From NCBI GenBank assembly GCA_026874595.1, contig CM049316.1, positions 12,142,839 through 12,206,838 of the forward strand: a stretch of DNA of 64,000 bases, written 5' to 3'. A program made the translations under genes and the position numbers. Shown piece after piece: positions 1 to 13,446 of the stretch (its first letter is position 1; every line of letters starts with the position of its first letter). Under the pieces are notes generated by a model that did not search any database, was not told where the DNA came from, and saw only the letters and a list, made by a program, of their open reading frames with translations. The DNA is from Sipunculus nudus (taxonomy: Eukaryota > Annelida > Sipuncula > Golfingiida > Sipunculidae).

Positions 1-149
1 TAAATTGAAAGACAGTTTAGTCTTAGATGTAATTGATATGGATACTCGACCTGTCTGATTAGTAGCCGATTTAATCGCACCTAGACTAACATACATGTAT
101 ATATATGTGTGTGTGTGTGTGTCCTCTGCATATGGGCTGAAACCATTTG

Positions 150-1060
150 ATTGGAAAAAGGCAAGGATTACTCCTATTTATAAAGGAAAAGGATAATATA
201 ATGAAATGACTTAATATCGGCCCATTTCAATTTTTCCACATATTGCGAAAAATAAATTAAAAAAAAACAAATAATGGAATTTATAAAGAACCAAGACAAT
301 TTCGTGTGATCAATATGCGTATTTACCTGACAGATCTACGTTAAGTGCCCTTCACTCATTCACTGATGATCTTTATACATATATGGACAGAGGAGATGGA
401 ACGACAGCATGGTATCTCGACCTAACTAAAGGTCTCGACCTAAAAATGAGGTCAATGTAGCTTGTAGTCGGTTCGAAATAAAGTTGCGTTAATAATCATG
501 GTCACTGTATCATTGCAAATGGTATTCCATGACAGGAATTGTGTCACACTCAACTCCTAGGTGTAACCATAAATGCTAATCTATCATGGCTCCCACGATT
601 CAGCCACATGTAAAAAATTTATTATCGAATCTAGCACTTTTACGTCGACTTTCTAAATATTACCAAGACAAAAACGTTTGTATGCCACACAAAGGTGTAA
701 AAGAAAAACAAATCGTGCTGCACGTATAGTTACCAGCTGTTACGAGTTCAATATTCCAAGTGCACCTCTACAGAAAGAGCTACAATGGCTTACAGTTTCT
801 AAAACATGTGAATATTTTATATCCACTCTGATGCATAGATGAGTACATCAAATGCGCATATACAATCCCAATAATTTTACGTTTGTAAATGATACTAGAT
901 CTGCGGCAAGAGGCCTCCTATCAGTGCCAAAACCGAGAAATTAGTTATACAAAAATAGCTTTTCATACCCAGGTCCTTCTGTTTGGAATTCCTTGCCTAA
1001 AGAAATCAGGACTTTACAATCATTAAATGAAAGGTAAAAGCTGTTCTTTTAATGTCTTAG
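150..1060 (+). pseudogene. Non-LTR retrotransposon reverse transcriptase relic
   Basis: Broken frames read like a CR1/Jockey-type ORF2: KKARITPIYKGKG and a YRPIS-like motif near 160-230, then DQYAYLPDRSTLSALHSFTD near 308-370, then a C-terminal part (RKTNRAARIVTSCYEFNIPS...LQWLTVSK) near 690-810 and SYPGPSVWNSLPKEIRTLQS near 965-1025. Many stops and frameshifts and a deleted centre (catalytic core missing). Bases 1-149 show only a short (GT)n run near 104-122. Confidence 0.75.
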
Positions 1061-1088
1061 CTTTGTATAGTTAAAGAGAAAATTTGAA

Positions 1089-2232
1089 CTAGAATACGGG
1101 TAGTCGACAAGCGACTACGTGTATCCGCCGAAATCAGAGTGGGACGGGTGAAGTGTGGCATGGATTGAGTGGCAAGGGGAAATAGAGTGAGGTGTGTTGC
1201 ATATTAGCATGGATATCTGCAGCCGGAATGTGTATGTAGGTTGCGCTACCTACCACAAAATCCAGAAAGCTGTCAAAGTTGTATACATATGCAAAATTTT
1301 AGGCAGATACGTCACACCACTACTTGTATATGAGTGATTTTATCGCATAGCAGACAAACAGAAGGACACTGTGCAAAAATGGTGGCAGGTGGCGCCACCA
1401 ATTTTGTGTATGATTTAGAGCTATGTGAGATCTATATATAGGCAAAATTTCCTGAGATATAAGCCAGAATGTCTGCAGCGTAAACATAAATGTAGGTGGC
1501 GCCACCTGTCATAAATCAAGAAAGCTGTCCAGGATTTATAAACCTGTCAAATTCAGGTGGATAAGTCAAACCACAGCTGAGATATGAGTGATTTTATCCC
1601 AAGGCAGATGAACAGATGGACGCTGTGCAAAAATGGTTGCAGGTGGCGCCACCAGTTTTTCATATGATAAAGAGCTATGTGAGATCTATACACATGCAAA
1701 ATTTTGGCCAAACTGGTCAAACGGTTCCGGAGATATAAGCTTGGTTGTCTGCAGCGTTAACGTCAATGTAGGTGGCGCCACCTGTCATAAATCAAGAAAG
1801 CTGTCCAGGATGTATACACATGCAAAGTTTTAGGTAGATAAGTCTAACCAATGCAAGGATATGAGTGACTTTATCCCAAGGAAAATGAACAGATGGACGC
1901 TGTGCAAAAGTGGTTGCAGGTGGCGCCACCATTTTTAGTGTATGTTATAAAGTTTTCCTAGGGCTACATTTGTGCAAAATTTTTAGCCTGATCGGTCATC
2001 GGTTCCCCAGATATGTGGCTTTATGTGTGTAAACAGACGCACAAATGGAAGCTGGGCAGAGAGGAAAGGTCAGAGGTCAGCCAGATATGAGGGCGCAGCA
2101 GTTCACATGTGACCTGATCATAATTCTTAATTTAAAAAAAAAAAAATCCGCCCAGTGGTTACGGAGGAGTTCTCCGGCGGCGGCGTCAGACTGAAAACAT
2201 AATATCCGCAAAACTCTGTTTCGGCGGATACA
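1089..2232 (-). mobile_element. Family B element, copy 1 (Helentron-like, non-autonomous)
   Basis: Starts A|CTAG at 1089. A perfect 7-bp-stem hairpin (GTAGTCG-ACAAG-CGACTAC) lies at 1100-1118. Inverted repeat TGTATCCGCCGAAA at 1120-1133 matches TTTCGGCGGATACA at the far end, 2219-2232. Read on the minus strand this is a terminal 5' repeat, a subterminal 3' repeat, a hairpin and CTAG before T. The core is tandem units of about 270-290 bp, each with GGTGGCGCCACC (1388, 1495, 1642, 1771, 1919). No coding sequence. Confidence 0.75.
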
Positions 2233-2869
2233 GTAACGTTATCATTTTACTGTTCAAATGATCCCCTTTTAAACCGCGATGTGCAGAGTATATTCTGATG
2301 ATGCTGTTTTTCATTCTTTTAACGTACCCTTTGAAGTCATCTGACACACATTTCTGACGTGAATGTATGATTCACTTTTGCGGGTTTCTGTATTATGATA
2401 TATATGCGATGATTATTGTCTGATATGTAATATATTATATTTATGTACTTGTATTATTTGTGCGTTCACCATATTATAAGTATATTGCTTGTTTTATCAT
2501 ATTATGTATATTTAACTTTATTTTGAAATGGCAGGGCCCTGTATAAGAACTGTTTTTTTTAATATATATATAAATGAACTGGTTACCCTGTATAAAGAAT
2601 AAATAAATCAAGTTGTGAAAAGAGCTAATTTTTTTAAGAAATAACGAACTTCCTTCCCGTTTTATTTTTATATGCCTGGTTTAGCTGAAGGTTGCGTGGA
2701 TAGTTAATAATTTAGCACGGGTGAAAAGACGTATTCAGGCGCAAAAAATGCGAACACGATTTTGGGAGCATTCCTCAATAGGAACAACCCCCCCCCCCCC
2801 ACCCCCCCACACACACACATGGCAGAAGTTTGCATTCCTCAGAATACAGATCCCTAGCTGTTAATTAAA
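2233..2869. other. No gene seen; AT-rich sequence with C-run
   Basis: AT-rich sequence with no supported gene. A C-run (13 C, then 7 C) followed by (CA)n lies at 2788-2819. Confidence 0.6.
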
Positions 2870-3440
2870 ATATATTGGGTGAACGCCAAACACAAGCTGA
2901 GAACCAAAATAATTGGACAAGTAGTATCTTGGTGCAAGAATAATTATTTGTTAATAAATCTCTAAAAAACAAAGGAACTGATAACTGATTATAGAAAAAG
3001 ACCAAATTGTCAATATCCGGTATCTATTGATGGATCAGAAGTAGAAATTGCACAACAGTATAAATTCTTAGGGGCAGTTTAAGATGATAGGATTAAATGG
3101 AAATAATGTTAATATAGTATTTCATATTTCTATGGAAATTAAAATCGTATAATATGGATAGTGAACTACTTGGTTTATTCTATTCTTCGATGCCCCAGAG
3201 TGTTATATCTTATGCTTTGATATGCTGGTGGGGAAACCTGACCATTAAGAACAAAAAGAAAATTGAACAGATAAGAAAAATAGGACATAACTTTTTGCTT
3301 AACGCGGAAGTTATGGATATGATAAAAAATGGTTGAAGATAAAAGCATGCTCAGTGATTATATTTTCTGTCTAAAACCGAGGGCTACGATCTCTTAAATG
3401 CGAAACAAACAGGTACTAAAACTTATTTGTACTGAAGGCG
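2870..3440 (+). pseudogene. Second non-LTR reverse transcriptase relic (C-terminal part)
   Basis: Reads W-CKNNYLLIN, KELITDYRKRPNCQYPVSID and QQYKFLGAV near 2925-3080, then an open stretch 3154-3336 (LLGLFYSSMPQSVISYALIC, WWGNLTIKNKKKIEQIRKIG). This is the post-thumb pattern of Rex1/Babar-like or CR1-like non-LTR RTs (KTKE, YKFLG, FY.S...S...CW.GN). Stops and frameshifts interrupt it. Confidence 0.72.
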
Positions 3441-3493
3441 ATTAGATTGTTCAATGGTAAGATACATCACAATATTATTACTTCATTTCTTTA

Positions 3494-4034
3494 TTTTTAT
3501 ACGCCCGTCATATGACGGGAGTATTATGGTATACCCTAAGTCCGTCCGTACGTCTGTCCGTTAACTTTTAGTGTCGCCGCGATAACTTACCAGGGCTTTG
3601 ATGGATTTTCACGAAACTCACCATAACTACTAAAAAAAAGATGATCTCGCCCGAGTTCGATTAGGAGCAACATCCATGCATATTTAATAAGGTCACGGGT
3701 CACTTGTCTACTTTGTGGTGTCACCGCGATAACTAATGAAAAACTATGAAGGATTTTGATAAAACTTATCAGAAATGTTAATCAATAAAATATATCGCCT
3801 AAGTTTGATTTCCAGCAAAATCCATGCATACTAAATGAGGTCAGAGGTCACTGTTCATTGGTGGTACCTTGTGACTTACCAAAATCCTATGAATTTTCAT
3901 GAAACTCATTATACATATTTACCAATAGTGTTTCTCACCTGAATTATCTTCTCATAGAAATTCACGCATATTTAATGAGGTCAGAGGTCACCAGATACAT
4001 GACGGACGTATTTTGCACGTTTGCGGTGCTCTTG
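3494..4034 (+). mobile_element. Family H element (Helentron-like, short)
   Basis: Begins TTTTTATACG, with perfect palindrome CCCGTCATATGACGGG at about 3504-3519. Inverted repeat ATACGCCCGTCA (3499-3510) matches TGACGGACGTAT (4000-4011, one mismatch). After it come a GCAC...GTGC hairpin and CTTG|TT (4031-4034). Core units of about 120 bp contain 'aatgaggtcagaggtcac'. No coding sequence. Confidence 0.65.
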
Positions 4035-5979
4035 TTAATTCTTACTACTACCAGAGTACTTTGTCTTATATATGATATCAACCGCAAGGTATTGGTAAGG
4101 AATAAATCTTGCATCTTGTGTGTACCTTGTATCTTGTGTATAACTATGTCAATTATCCCTATCCCATGGCCTATTACATGCAGTCACTCTCCGGCAACAA
4201 ACATACTAATCGCGGTATCACGTCTTAGCGACGGTCCAATTAAACGCAATTATATCTAAAGGGTGATTACTGTTACCGGCGCACAGTCATTATATACATA
4301 TTATTTTTCATTATGACTGTTATAAAATAACTGTTTGTTCAGATTGTTAGGAAAGACACAGTGGATTATTCAATGTAAAAATTGAAATTCTGTCATATTT
4401 GATCTGATTTATCCTTGGCACTTTTGCGTAATTTCAGGAATAAAGATCTGACTGGATTAATTGTTTTTCAATAAGTACTCATTTGGTCTGTTTACTTTGA
4501 ATGGTGATTTTTTATTTTTATACAATTCAAACTTACAGTTAAACTGTTACATAATTGCTGTTAGCTCAAAGTTAATGTTAAAATTACCTATACATATTTT
4601 TTTTAAAAATACAGAGGGCACCGTAAGCCTAGAAAACAGATAAATCTCGTCAAGGTTAAAATGCAAATCTTAGGGAAATCTATTTATTAATTTCTATCAA
4701 TGAAAATTCACAATCAAAGGCTCAAAACGCAAAACAGGAACGTTGACCACCGAAGTTCAGACTTTTAATTTGATCGATCTCGTTACTCAAAATCCATAGG
4801 ACACCCTGACCTATTTCTTGGCTTCGAGGGAGGTTTTATTAAGGGAATAGGATTTCAAATTTGAAGTTTGAAGGCTAATGGTTAAGATTTTATCGTTTCC
4901 TGTGAAGCAAAGGACGATGGGAAAACATAAGCGCAACCCAGATGACTATCATTAGCTCAGCAATAAATATCCTTCATTGCCCGATTCTCAGATTTAATGA
5001 ACTACAATCACCATCGCCAATGCGATTGGCACTTTACAACAACAAAACCTTTTCTCAACCCACGTGGTATTTGTGACGCAATTACGCGAATTATGCATGG
5101 ATATAGAAATAATTACTATATTTATACCATACTGCCCACTTTCAACTTTATCAAAGTGAGCCACGCGTGTTGTTGGTGACTCATACTTGACAAGCCATGA
5201 CTGGTCCCTTGTATATTTAGTCATTTATAAACGTGAGGTGGGATATAATTACAACAAAAACACCCGTTACGTATTATTTAGCTTATTTTCATTTAGCCCC
5301 GAAATTATTTCCCTTTTTTGTGGACTGAATAGCTGTAAGTATAACGCAAAGAGAAAATAACCTGATTTCAGATAAGGTAATATATCTTTATCAGCTACAA
5401 AAGCGGATGGAGTTATAGAGAGCCTAATATGTAATCTTGATTATTAATTTGAATTAAATTCCTTAAGTGCTTTCCAGTTTAAGTGGATTCCTTGTACGCA
5501 TGTCATCTAATAAATTATACTGATCCATTATCTCCTTCTCAGCTTTGCTTATACATTCAAACAGCGAGCCCCACCCCTGCTATCTTTATATTAACTAAGA
5601 GCCACACCGAAATATCCCCTAAGTAATGTACAAGGATGCATGTCATTAACTAATGGCGCCCTGTTCAAGCGAATCGACGCGTTAGAAGCCACCTTATCAA
5701 GACACGGCATGCGTTTAAGGGGGGGGGGGGGGGGGGGGGGCAAGCGTTATGTAACTCAACTGAATGAAAGGCATCTGAGCTATAGGGATCACTCTTTGTC
5801 CGTCGTCCGTTAACAGGGCACAGATAGTAAGGGCTGGACCTATAAACTAACAACTATACACCCATGGAGGTCCCTGAAAAAAATCTTCCCTTGGAAGCAT
5901 AAGATTAGGTCACTGCGACCTATAACTCTGAGCTATCGGACTAGTAAGTACCCACCCACTCCCGATAATTTAACAGGGA
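4035..5979. other. No gene seen; 22-G homopolymer at 5719-5740
   Basis: AT-rich, with short open frames only and none recognisable. A small inverted repeat (ACAGTCAT/ATGACTGT) lies near 4284-4321. A run of 22 G lies at 5719-5740. At 5880-5960 there is a degenerate 'gaggtccctg...ggtcactgcgacct' unit resembling 11700-12320. Confidence 0.6.
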
Positions 5980-6707
5980 TCTGTGGGTCACGGTGCTCAG
6001 CTGAAATTTATTCTGGGAATATCTGTATAAAATCCTGGATGCTGTGTTGACTGTGCATTTTTATAGACTACATAAAAGATGCAGGAGCCTCTCATGATCA
6101 CATGTACATGAATTAGTAAAATTTCAACTATTTTGACTGTAATATGCATGTAAATAAATGCACTGAGAACTTACGAAACCCTGTAAATTATAGAATAATA
6201 GGCATGAGCATATGCATAATAATACACATTTAATTTATTAGATAAAATTAAATGCTAAAAATATTTAAATTTCCAATTTCAAAATGGAATAATGTGTAAT
6301 AATAGAAACGTGTGACCTGACACCGTTTAATGATGCAATAAAAAATATTGTCATGGGTTTAAGAGATACATGAAAGGATACATTAAAAAAAAATGTGTAT
6401 ATGTAATAGTTCTCAACAGTAAAATATATGGCCATGGGAGCTAAAATTAAATCCCATGAAAGTTATCCCAATATCCTGATTAATTAAGTGTCATGTGAGT
6501 GGGGGAGAACAGAGGGGAAACCTAGCTAAGCTTAGCCAAGTTACATCACACGGGTGAAAGCTGCACCACACACAGCAGACCATTATACTGGGTAGCCTTG
6601 AGGTAAACAAAAGTAGACATGGTATATGAAAACTTGAATAAAAACTACTGTTTTTTATCAATTTCTTTGAAATTTCAGAAAATTAAATCTACAGTGCTAA
6701 AAAGAAA
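5980..6707 (-). mobile_element. Degenerate family X end (5' part as read on plus strand)
   Basis: Starts with a decayed version of the X terminus (gtgggtcacggtgctcagctga, about 5983-6004) and continues with internal X sequence near 6490-6650 that resembles 27770-27930. It abuts a better X terminus at 6708. Confidence 0.5.
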
Positions 6708-8573
6708 CAAGGGACCCATGGGTCACTGTGCTCAGCTGAAGTTGACCATGAAGGTAAAAATCTAAAATAATATCAAATGGAGATAAAGTGTAAGAGGAAG
6801 AGGTAATATAGGCCATGGTTGGTTTATATGATTGGTTTGTATTTATGAGCAAGAAATTGTTGAAAATAATGTTTTGTGACCTGTCCATGTGTTTCCTAAT
6901 GTTGAAACTGAAGCATGTGAGCAGTTTGTGAACAAATGATCTGTACTATTACTATGATCATTAGTTGGCTTTTTGATTAACTGTTGACATTTCAGTAGTT
7001 TACACATTTGTTCCATTCAATCTATTTTTATATAATATATATTATTAAATATATATGTATTTTTTTATTTTATGAAATGTATACAGTTGAAATATAACTA
7101 ATTAACAACATACGTACAGGGCAAACAAAGCCTGATATCCAATTCTGCTGAGGTAGGAAAATAATGAACAAATGTTTGTAATAGATCCTCATTTTTTTAT
7201 CACATCAATTTTTTATTATAAGTTTATAATTCTATACATTTCCAATATAACATATATATCTGAATATAAAAGTTGATTCATAATTCTCAATTGCATCATC
7301 ATAAATCTCAATCTTATCAGATAACACCACATCATGCATATAAATGTTTATTTATTTTTTACCACAAAAATATATCTTTAAAATCTGCAAAACAATAAAT
7401 ATATAAAAATAATACTTGATTTAGATTTCACAATTTTAAAATGTGTCTTTATTTATCCATAATGTGCTTCATATTTTATAGATTAAAGCATACTAATGGG
7501 TTAAATTATATTTGTTAAAATCATTTAAAAGAAAATTGATTTCTTTAAAAATGCTACATTTACACAACATGGCATCTTCTGGATTACACCTTGAATTACT
7601 TTTTCAAGGAAAGTTTTTGTATATTAAAGTTGAAACAGCATTACAATAAAGGAGATACAGTGAAAACAATAACAATTACTGCATAACACTTGGTGGGTTG
7701 GGTTTGCAGGGGACAGGGGGGATGGGGTGGTGATATGAGAATAGCTGTACACCTGTCACAGCAGGGCATCTCCCCCAGTGACTGTAACAAATCAGATACC
7801 CTGGCATAATTGACTTCCAGTAACCTGGAGTGGGACCCTGCATCTGTAATCTGTAATAAAAGCAAATGACTAAAATAGAGCCTCAAGAAAAAAAATCAAT
7901 ATATAGCCTAATTTTCAAGCTTTTATTTTCAAATGTCAGATTTAAACAAATTATATACATATGTTTACATGATGTGAAAATTAAATCAATGGTACGTACA
8001 TGAAAAACACGTGTCATGGTCAAAGTTGGGCAAAATTTAAGGTACTGATTTTATTTTTATGCTATTAACTTAAAAAAATTACAATATTCAGATCTAATTT
8101 TGGGTAAACAATTGATTCTTAATTAAACATAGTTATTTATTTGGGAAAATAGACACTAGTTTCAAAATTTTTCATGTTAAGTGAGTAAATATTTTTCCTG
8201 ATTTTTTACAAAGTCCATTTTGTTCGGGCACATAACTAAGAGAAATTATACTTAACAGACTGAATTTCTAGCATGTACATAGGAACTATATAGAGAAAAA
8301 ACAGATGAGTGGTTTTGATATTAAGCAGTCCTGAAGTGTGAAATTAGGTTTTTAATAAAAAAAATGAGGTTTTCCTTAATTCCTCATAGGAACGAAGTCG
8401 CAAAAACACAGTTTTTGGCTTGGTCGGAGATCTTGGGGACATCTAACATTATGCCGAATTTTGGATTTATAGGTCTTACCGTTTCAAAACGTGCAACATC
8501 TACGGACGGACGGACGGACGATGGACAATGGACCACGACTATAGCTCAGATGACTTAAAGTCAGGTGAGCTAA
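6708..8573 (-). mobile_element. Family X element, copy 1
   Basis: Left end CAAGGGACCCATGGGTC with 12-bp palindrome at 6713-6724, then GCTCAGCTGA. Right end has an ACGG microsatellite (about 8502-8520) and a hairpin at 8543-8570 ending GAGCTAA. Interior matches the 26164-29323 copy. No coding sequence. Confidence 0.7.
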
Positions 8574-9567
8574 AAATGAACCATGGTCAAAGTTGGGAAA
8601 AATTCAAGATGTTGATTTTTCATTTATGCTAATAACTTGTAAAATTTACAAAATTTTGATCCAATTTCTGATATACAAACTAAGTTGAATATAGTACATA
8701 TTTATATGCCTGAAATAAGTTCGCTCGCTTTACAAATTATCATGTGAAGCAAGTAAATATATTTCCTGATTTTGACAAAGGCATTATGTTAGGGACCATA
8801 AGTTCAACAAATAATGCAGTATTGACCTTATATCTGGCAAGTACACAGGAAATATATGAAGAAAAACAACATCGATGGTTTTCATGGTGGCAGACTTGAA
8901 GTGTAACAAGGCTTGTAGTAAACAATACTAGTCCTCTAAAACTTGAATATTAGCTACATTATTTGCCAATTCCAGATTATGTATGCTTAAAATCTTACTG
9001 TCAACCATGTGAAAATATTATAGAATGTATTCACAGGTAAAACAGGTGCCATAGTTTGATTTGGGCAAAATTTAAAGTAATGATTTTACATTTATGCTTA
9101 TAATTTAAACAATTGCAAGATTTTAATCTAACTTCTGGTATACAATTAAACCAAGTTGAATATAGTTATATGCGTGAAAAAGGCTCTCTAGTTTTAAAAA
9201 TTAATATGTTAAGTTGGTAAATTATGTAATGTAATTTTTTTTACAAAATGCGTTATATTTAGGCCATTAACAAAAATTTACGCATTATTGGCCCTTTATA
9301 TTTTGTCAATGGGCAGTTATGAAGTGTGAACAATAGAAATTCATTGGAAAACGGAGGTTTTTTATTTATTTTCTAGAAGGTTCGGAGTCGCAGTGTCCTA
9401 GTTTCAAGTTTGGTAAAAACTACGGGTCATCTAACTGTGTCAAATTTTGGAATATTTAGGTCTTACAGTTGACAAACATGCCAGTTTAACGGACTTCCGG
9501 CCGGCCGACGAACGATGGACACAGGACTATGACTATAGCTCAGAAGACTTATAGTCAGCTGAGATAA
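8574..9567 (-). mobile_element. Family X partial unit with second right end
   Basis: Repeats internal X sequence (ccatggtcaaagttggg..., aaattt, cttgta) and closes with a second X right-end hairpin at 9537-9566. It lacks its own left end, suggesting a tandem or truncated copy. Confidence 0.55.
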
Positions 9568-9699
9568 AAAATGATACAAAAGCACCGGCATCGGAACAAC
9601 TAATGCATTAATTTGCCATGATTCTTTCCATCCATATTGATATTGAAGTGTTTCTTCAGCATTTTTCTCAATTTTTGAGGCCATCAAATGATGCAGTTC

Positions 9700-11450
9700 C
9701 ATGTCGGACTCCTTGGTCCGTGTTTCAAGACGGGTCGGGTGGGATGCTAACATAATCGACGAGGACCTTGAGCGCCTGCTTGGAAGCGGAACTAGTCTGC
9801 CTTGGACTCAAGGAGCAGAACGAGGCCCAACGACTCGCGCACATATGTACAAACTGTATAGGTACTGTGAAACCAAAGGCTACCTCACATGGCGGAACTC
9901 GGGTTACGAAAAGAAAGATTCAACAATAAACCAGTTGACGTACATTGTGGATAATATATATATAAAAATTTAGATGATAAAAAAGAAAATTGTTAAGTGT
10001 TCCTCGACCAATCTAAAGCCTTTGACAGAATCTTTCATGATGGCTAAAAAAAATAAACTTAAAGAAATAGAAATACCTGGGAAATTGCACAAATAACTAT
10101 GCAACTATTTGGACAAGCGCAGAAATAGGGTAGTCCTTGATGGAAAAAAGTCCAAATGGCATTTAACTACTGCAAGGTTCAACACTTGGTCCCCTGGTGT
10201 TCCTTATCTACATCAACGATATAAGTGTCGGGATTATCTATATATGGATGATGCTGTCCTTATGACAAGTTTTACACCTGAAGAAGAAAGCTGAGCTTTC
10301 AAACAACTTAATAGAGACCTTAAAAGGCTCTCAAACTGGGCAACAAATTCTTTTATGACTTTCAACCCTTCAAAAACGAAATACATGGTAGTAGCATCAT
10401 CATGTAGACCTAGGCAGTATCCAGCACTATATCTCAATCGGGTACCACTAGAAAAAGTAAACACCTTTCCAGAACTTGGACTACATCTAAATGATAGGAT
10501 GAACTGGGCAAAACACATTGATTATACAATTAACAAAGCGAACAAAAAACTTGATCTGAACTGGAAGCTATACAGAGAGGTCCTACGCAACACAGTTGAA
10601 AACATTAACACGGCCTCCATGAGGCCACAACTTGAATATGCATGCATACTGTACAATAACTGCACCAAAGAACAAAGTGATCGGCTGGAAAGATTCAAAA
10701 GAAGAGTGGCTATTGCCTGCACCGGAGCATTCAACAGAACAAATACACGGTTCTCCTTCAAAAGTTAAAATGGCCGACCCTTGAGAAGAGGAGAAAATAC
10801 TTCAGCCTTGTACATATGCATACAATCATTCATGGAGAAACACCAGAGTATTTACAAAATCTCCTTCCACCAAGACTAGGGTCGCAAAGTCGATATCCCA
10901 GCAGGAGAGAAGATGACTTTACACCAATACGAACAAACAAAGATTCGTACAACAAATCATACAGACCAGCAAAAATAAGACCCTGGAATTAACTGGAGCA
11001 TCATATAATAAAAACTCCCCATATTGGGACACTTCTAAAATGCATTAAAGCATCCATTATTTCCACAGTAAAAAAAAAACATTACAGCACAGGCAAAAGA
11101 TCAGCTGCAATAAATCATACGAGAATAAGAATGGGACTTCGCCATCTACAATACTATTTATATCTACATCACATTACTGAAAACGGATATTGTAAAAATA
11201 ACAATTGTTATAACCAACCTGAAGACGCTGAACATTATTTTCTAAAATATCCGAAATATAGTTTTGAAAGGCAGGAGATGCTGAAAAAAAAAATCATACC
11301 TTTCGCATGAAGACTCAATTTAAACAGTAACGCAGACTTAATAAATTTAATTTTAAAAGGACACTCTCATCTAGCATTTGAAGAAAACTTCTTTCACTTG
11401 TACATACTTATATTAGTGATACACATAGATTTCAATTGACATAAAAAATA
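9700..11450 (+). pseudogene. Non-LTR retrotransposon RT relic with YMDD-type core
   Basis: Broken frames give SGYEKKDSTINQLTYIVDN (near 9899), VFLDQSKAFDRIFHDG (motif A, near 10000-10040), LDKRRNRVVLDGKKSKWH, IYMDDAVLM (motif C, near 10240), then an open stretch 10355-10768 (LKRLSNWA, PSKTKYMVV, LGLHLNDRMNW, MRPQLEYAC) and a C-terminal YCKNNNCYNQ...AEHYFLKYP cysteine-type motif near 11190-11260. This is a CR1/Jockey-like ORF2 with several frameshifts. The stretch before 9890 (open frame from 9701) is not recognised and may be unrelated. Confidence 0.8.
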
Positions 11451-12432
11451 ATGTATCACATGTAATATGAAGGTACATTGACATAGATATTATACTAAAT
11501 CATCTAGAGATTTCCATTATATACATTTTATTACACATCTTACATCACTTGCAGTAATACTTTAATATACAGACTGTACTAGTACAGACCCTATCAACCC
11601 CTTGTGTGTTTGGGATGCACTTAAAAAGTGCAAATTTAAAAAAAAATTAAAAAAAAAAGCAGTCCCGGCCTTAATATGGCCCTAACCGTATCCGCTAGCC
11701 CTAGAATCTTCTAATTTAACATACAGGGAAGTTTTTAGAAAATCTCAATGGAAACTCAAATCACAATTTAGACCTAGAAACTTTTAACTGAGCATCTGGG
11801 GAGGTAGGTGACAAATGTTCTTGGAAACCTTAAATCAAGTCTTAGTGACCTTTTTTTGCGTACTTCGGGCCAAAAACAGGATTTTGAGCACCGCTGCACC
11901 AGTGAGTCAGACGGGGCATAAATTGTATCGGCTAGCCCCAGAATTTTCTCATATAAGATCCAGGGAGGTCCTCGGTAAATCTCTGTGGAAACCTTGAGTT
12001 AGGTCATCGTGATCTATATTCGGCAAGATATGTGAAAGAACGTGATTTGAGCACCCTATAAGACAGATTTGTGTGATTGGTTACAGCTAGACCTAGAAAC
12101 TTCTGATTTGATCCAGGGAGGTTCCTGTAAAAATTCTTTCGAAACCTGAAATGTCACTGCGAGCTATGTAAAAGAACACTCTATTGTAGCAGCTGGACGT
12201 AGAAACCTCTGACTTAGCATCCAGTGTTCCTGGTAAAATAATCTTGGAAAACTTAAATAAGGTCACAGTAACTTAGTTTCTACCTTCAAAAGGCAGTGAC
12301 GAGAGGGATACGTCCAGTGAAAGTTGCTTTTGAGGCGTTCATACAGGATTCTGGAGGAGACACGTAAGCATTACAGTTCTAATCAGATAAAGTTAATATT
12401 ACTTCGGTGAAAAAGGCAGTTATAAGTGAAAT
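11451..12432. repeat. No gene; degenerate tandem units 11690-12320
   Basis: Three or four diverged copies of about 160-180 bp share 'cctagaaacttctgattta', 'catccagggaggt' and 'ttggaaaccttaaat.aggtca.tgacct'. Looks like an old tandem-core element without clear ends. 11451-11690 is AT-rich with nothing seen. Confidence 0.5.
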
Positions 12433-13393
12433 CAGGGGGGTAGCCAGGATTGAGGGAGGGGAGGGGGTCATAATCAGTGGCGGATCAGGAAATTCGAAAA
12501 AGGGGGGGGGGGGCGCTAATATGCATGTATGGGTAATATGAAAACGGTTATATCTACAAGTATATAAATGTATATTATTATTATTATTATAATTTTTACT
12601 ATACTTTATATATTGAAGTATATGAAAATATATATATTTTTATTTTAAATTATGAACCATGGTATATTTAAGGCTAGTTACGGGTACATGTATGGGGAAG
12701 GTATGGGAGGGGGTTTCCCCCTCACATATTGGGAAATTTTTTAATATACAATGGATAGAGGACATTTTGAGGCAATTTTCACAAAAAATGAGGATTTCCT
12801 GTTCTTGAAACGTTTCCCTCATGTCTTTGCGTTATGTAATCAAACTGTAGAGAGATTCAATATTTAATATTAATATTAGGAAACATTAGGAAATTAAATT
12901 TCAATCGTTTTCAAACGAGTCAATGGCGCAAAAGCGCAATCACGTTTGTAACTATCAAAATATTATCTTTTAAATGTAATGCTCGTGGTGAAATAACTGA
13001 GCTGAATTATTATGTAAAACTTCGCATTTTACCGGTTTCCGTGGTCTCGACAGCACGCAGGACTCCTAGGAGCTCAACACAGATCTCGAATTTGAGTACC
13101 GGTATCACCAGAGGAGCCGTAAGATTGTTCACGGTCTACCCAACCAGGGCCCGGTGCTCGATCGATCTGCAATTGTTCTGCAGCTGTCCATAAATATCCT
13201 TATACTAAACCAAAAAATTATGAAAGTAATTGTAACTGCAGATAACTTAAATTAAGTCTATTTGCCTATTAATAATAAGAAATATAAAAAAAACGAAAAT
13301 TAATCACGAAAATCGGAAATTAACGGGGGGCCGCGCGACGAAGGCGCCCCCTCTGTATCCACTACTGATAGCATATATCCGCCCCTGATTTAA

Positions 13394-13446
<53 letters not shown>

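Noticed and set aside
13030-13170. Possible tRNA or small RNA gene in a GC-richer patch
   Set aside because: No cloverleaf with proper A and B box spacing could be drawn; it lies inside a TIR element.
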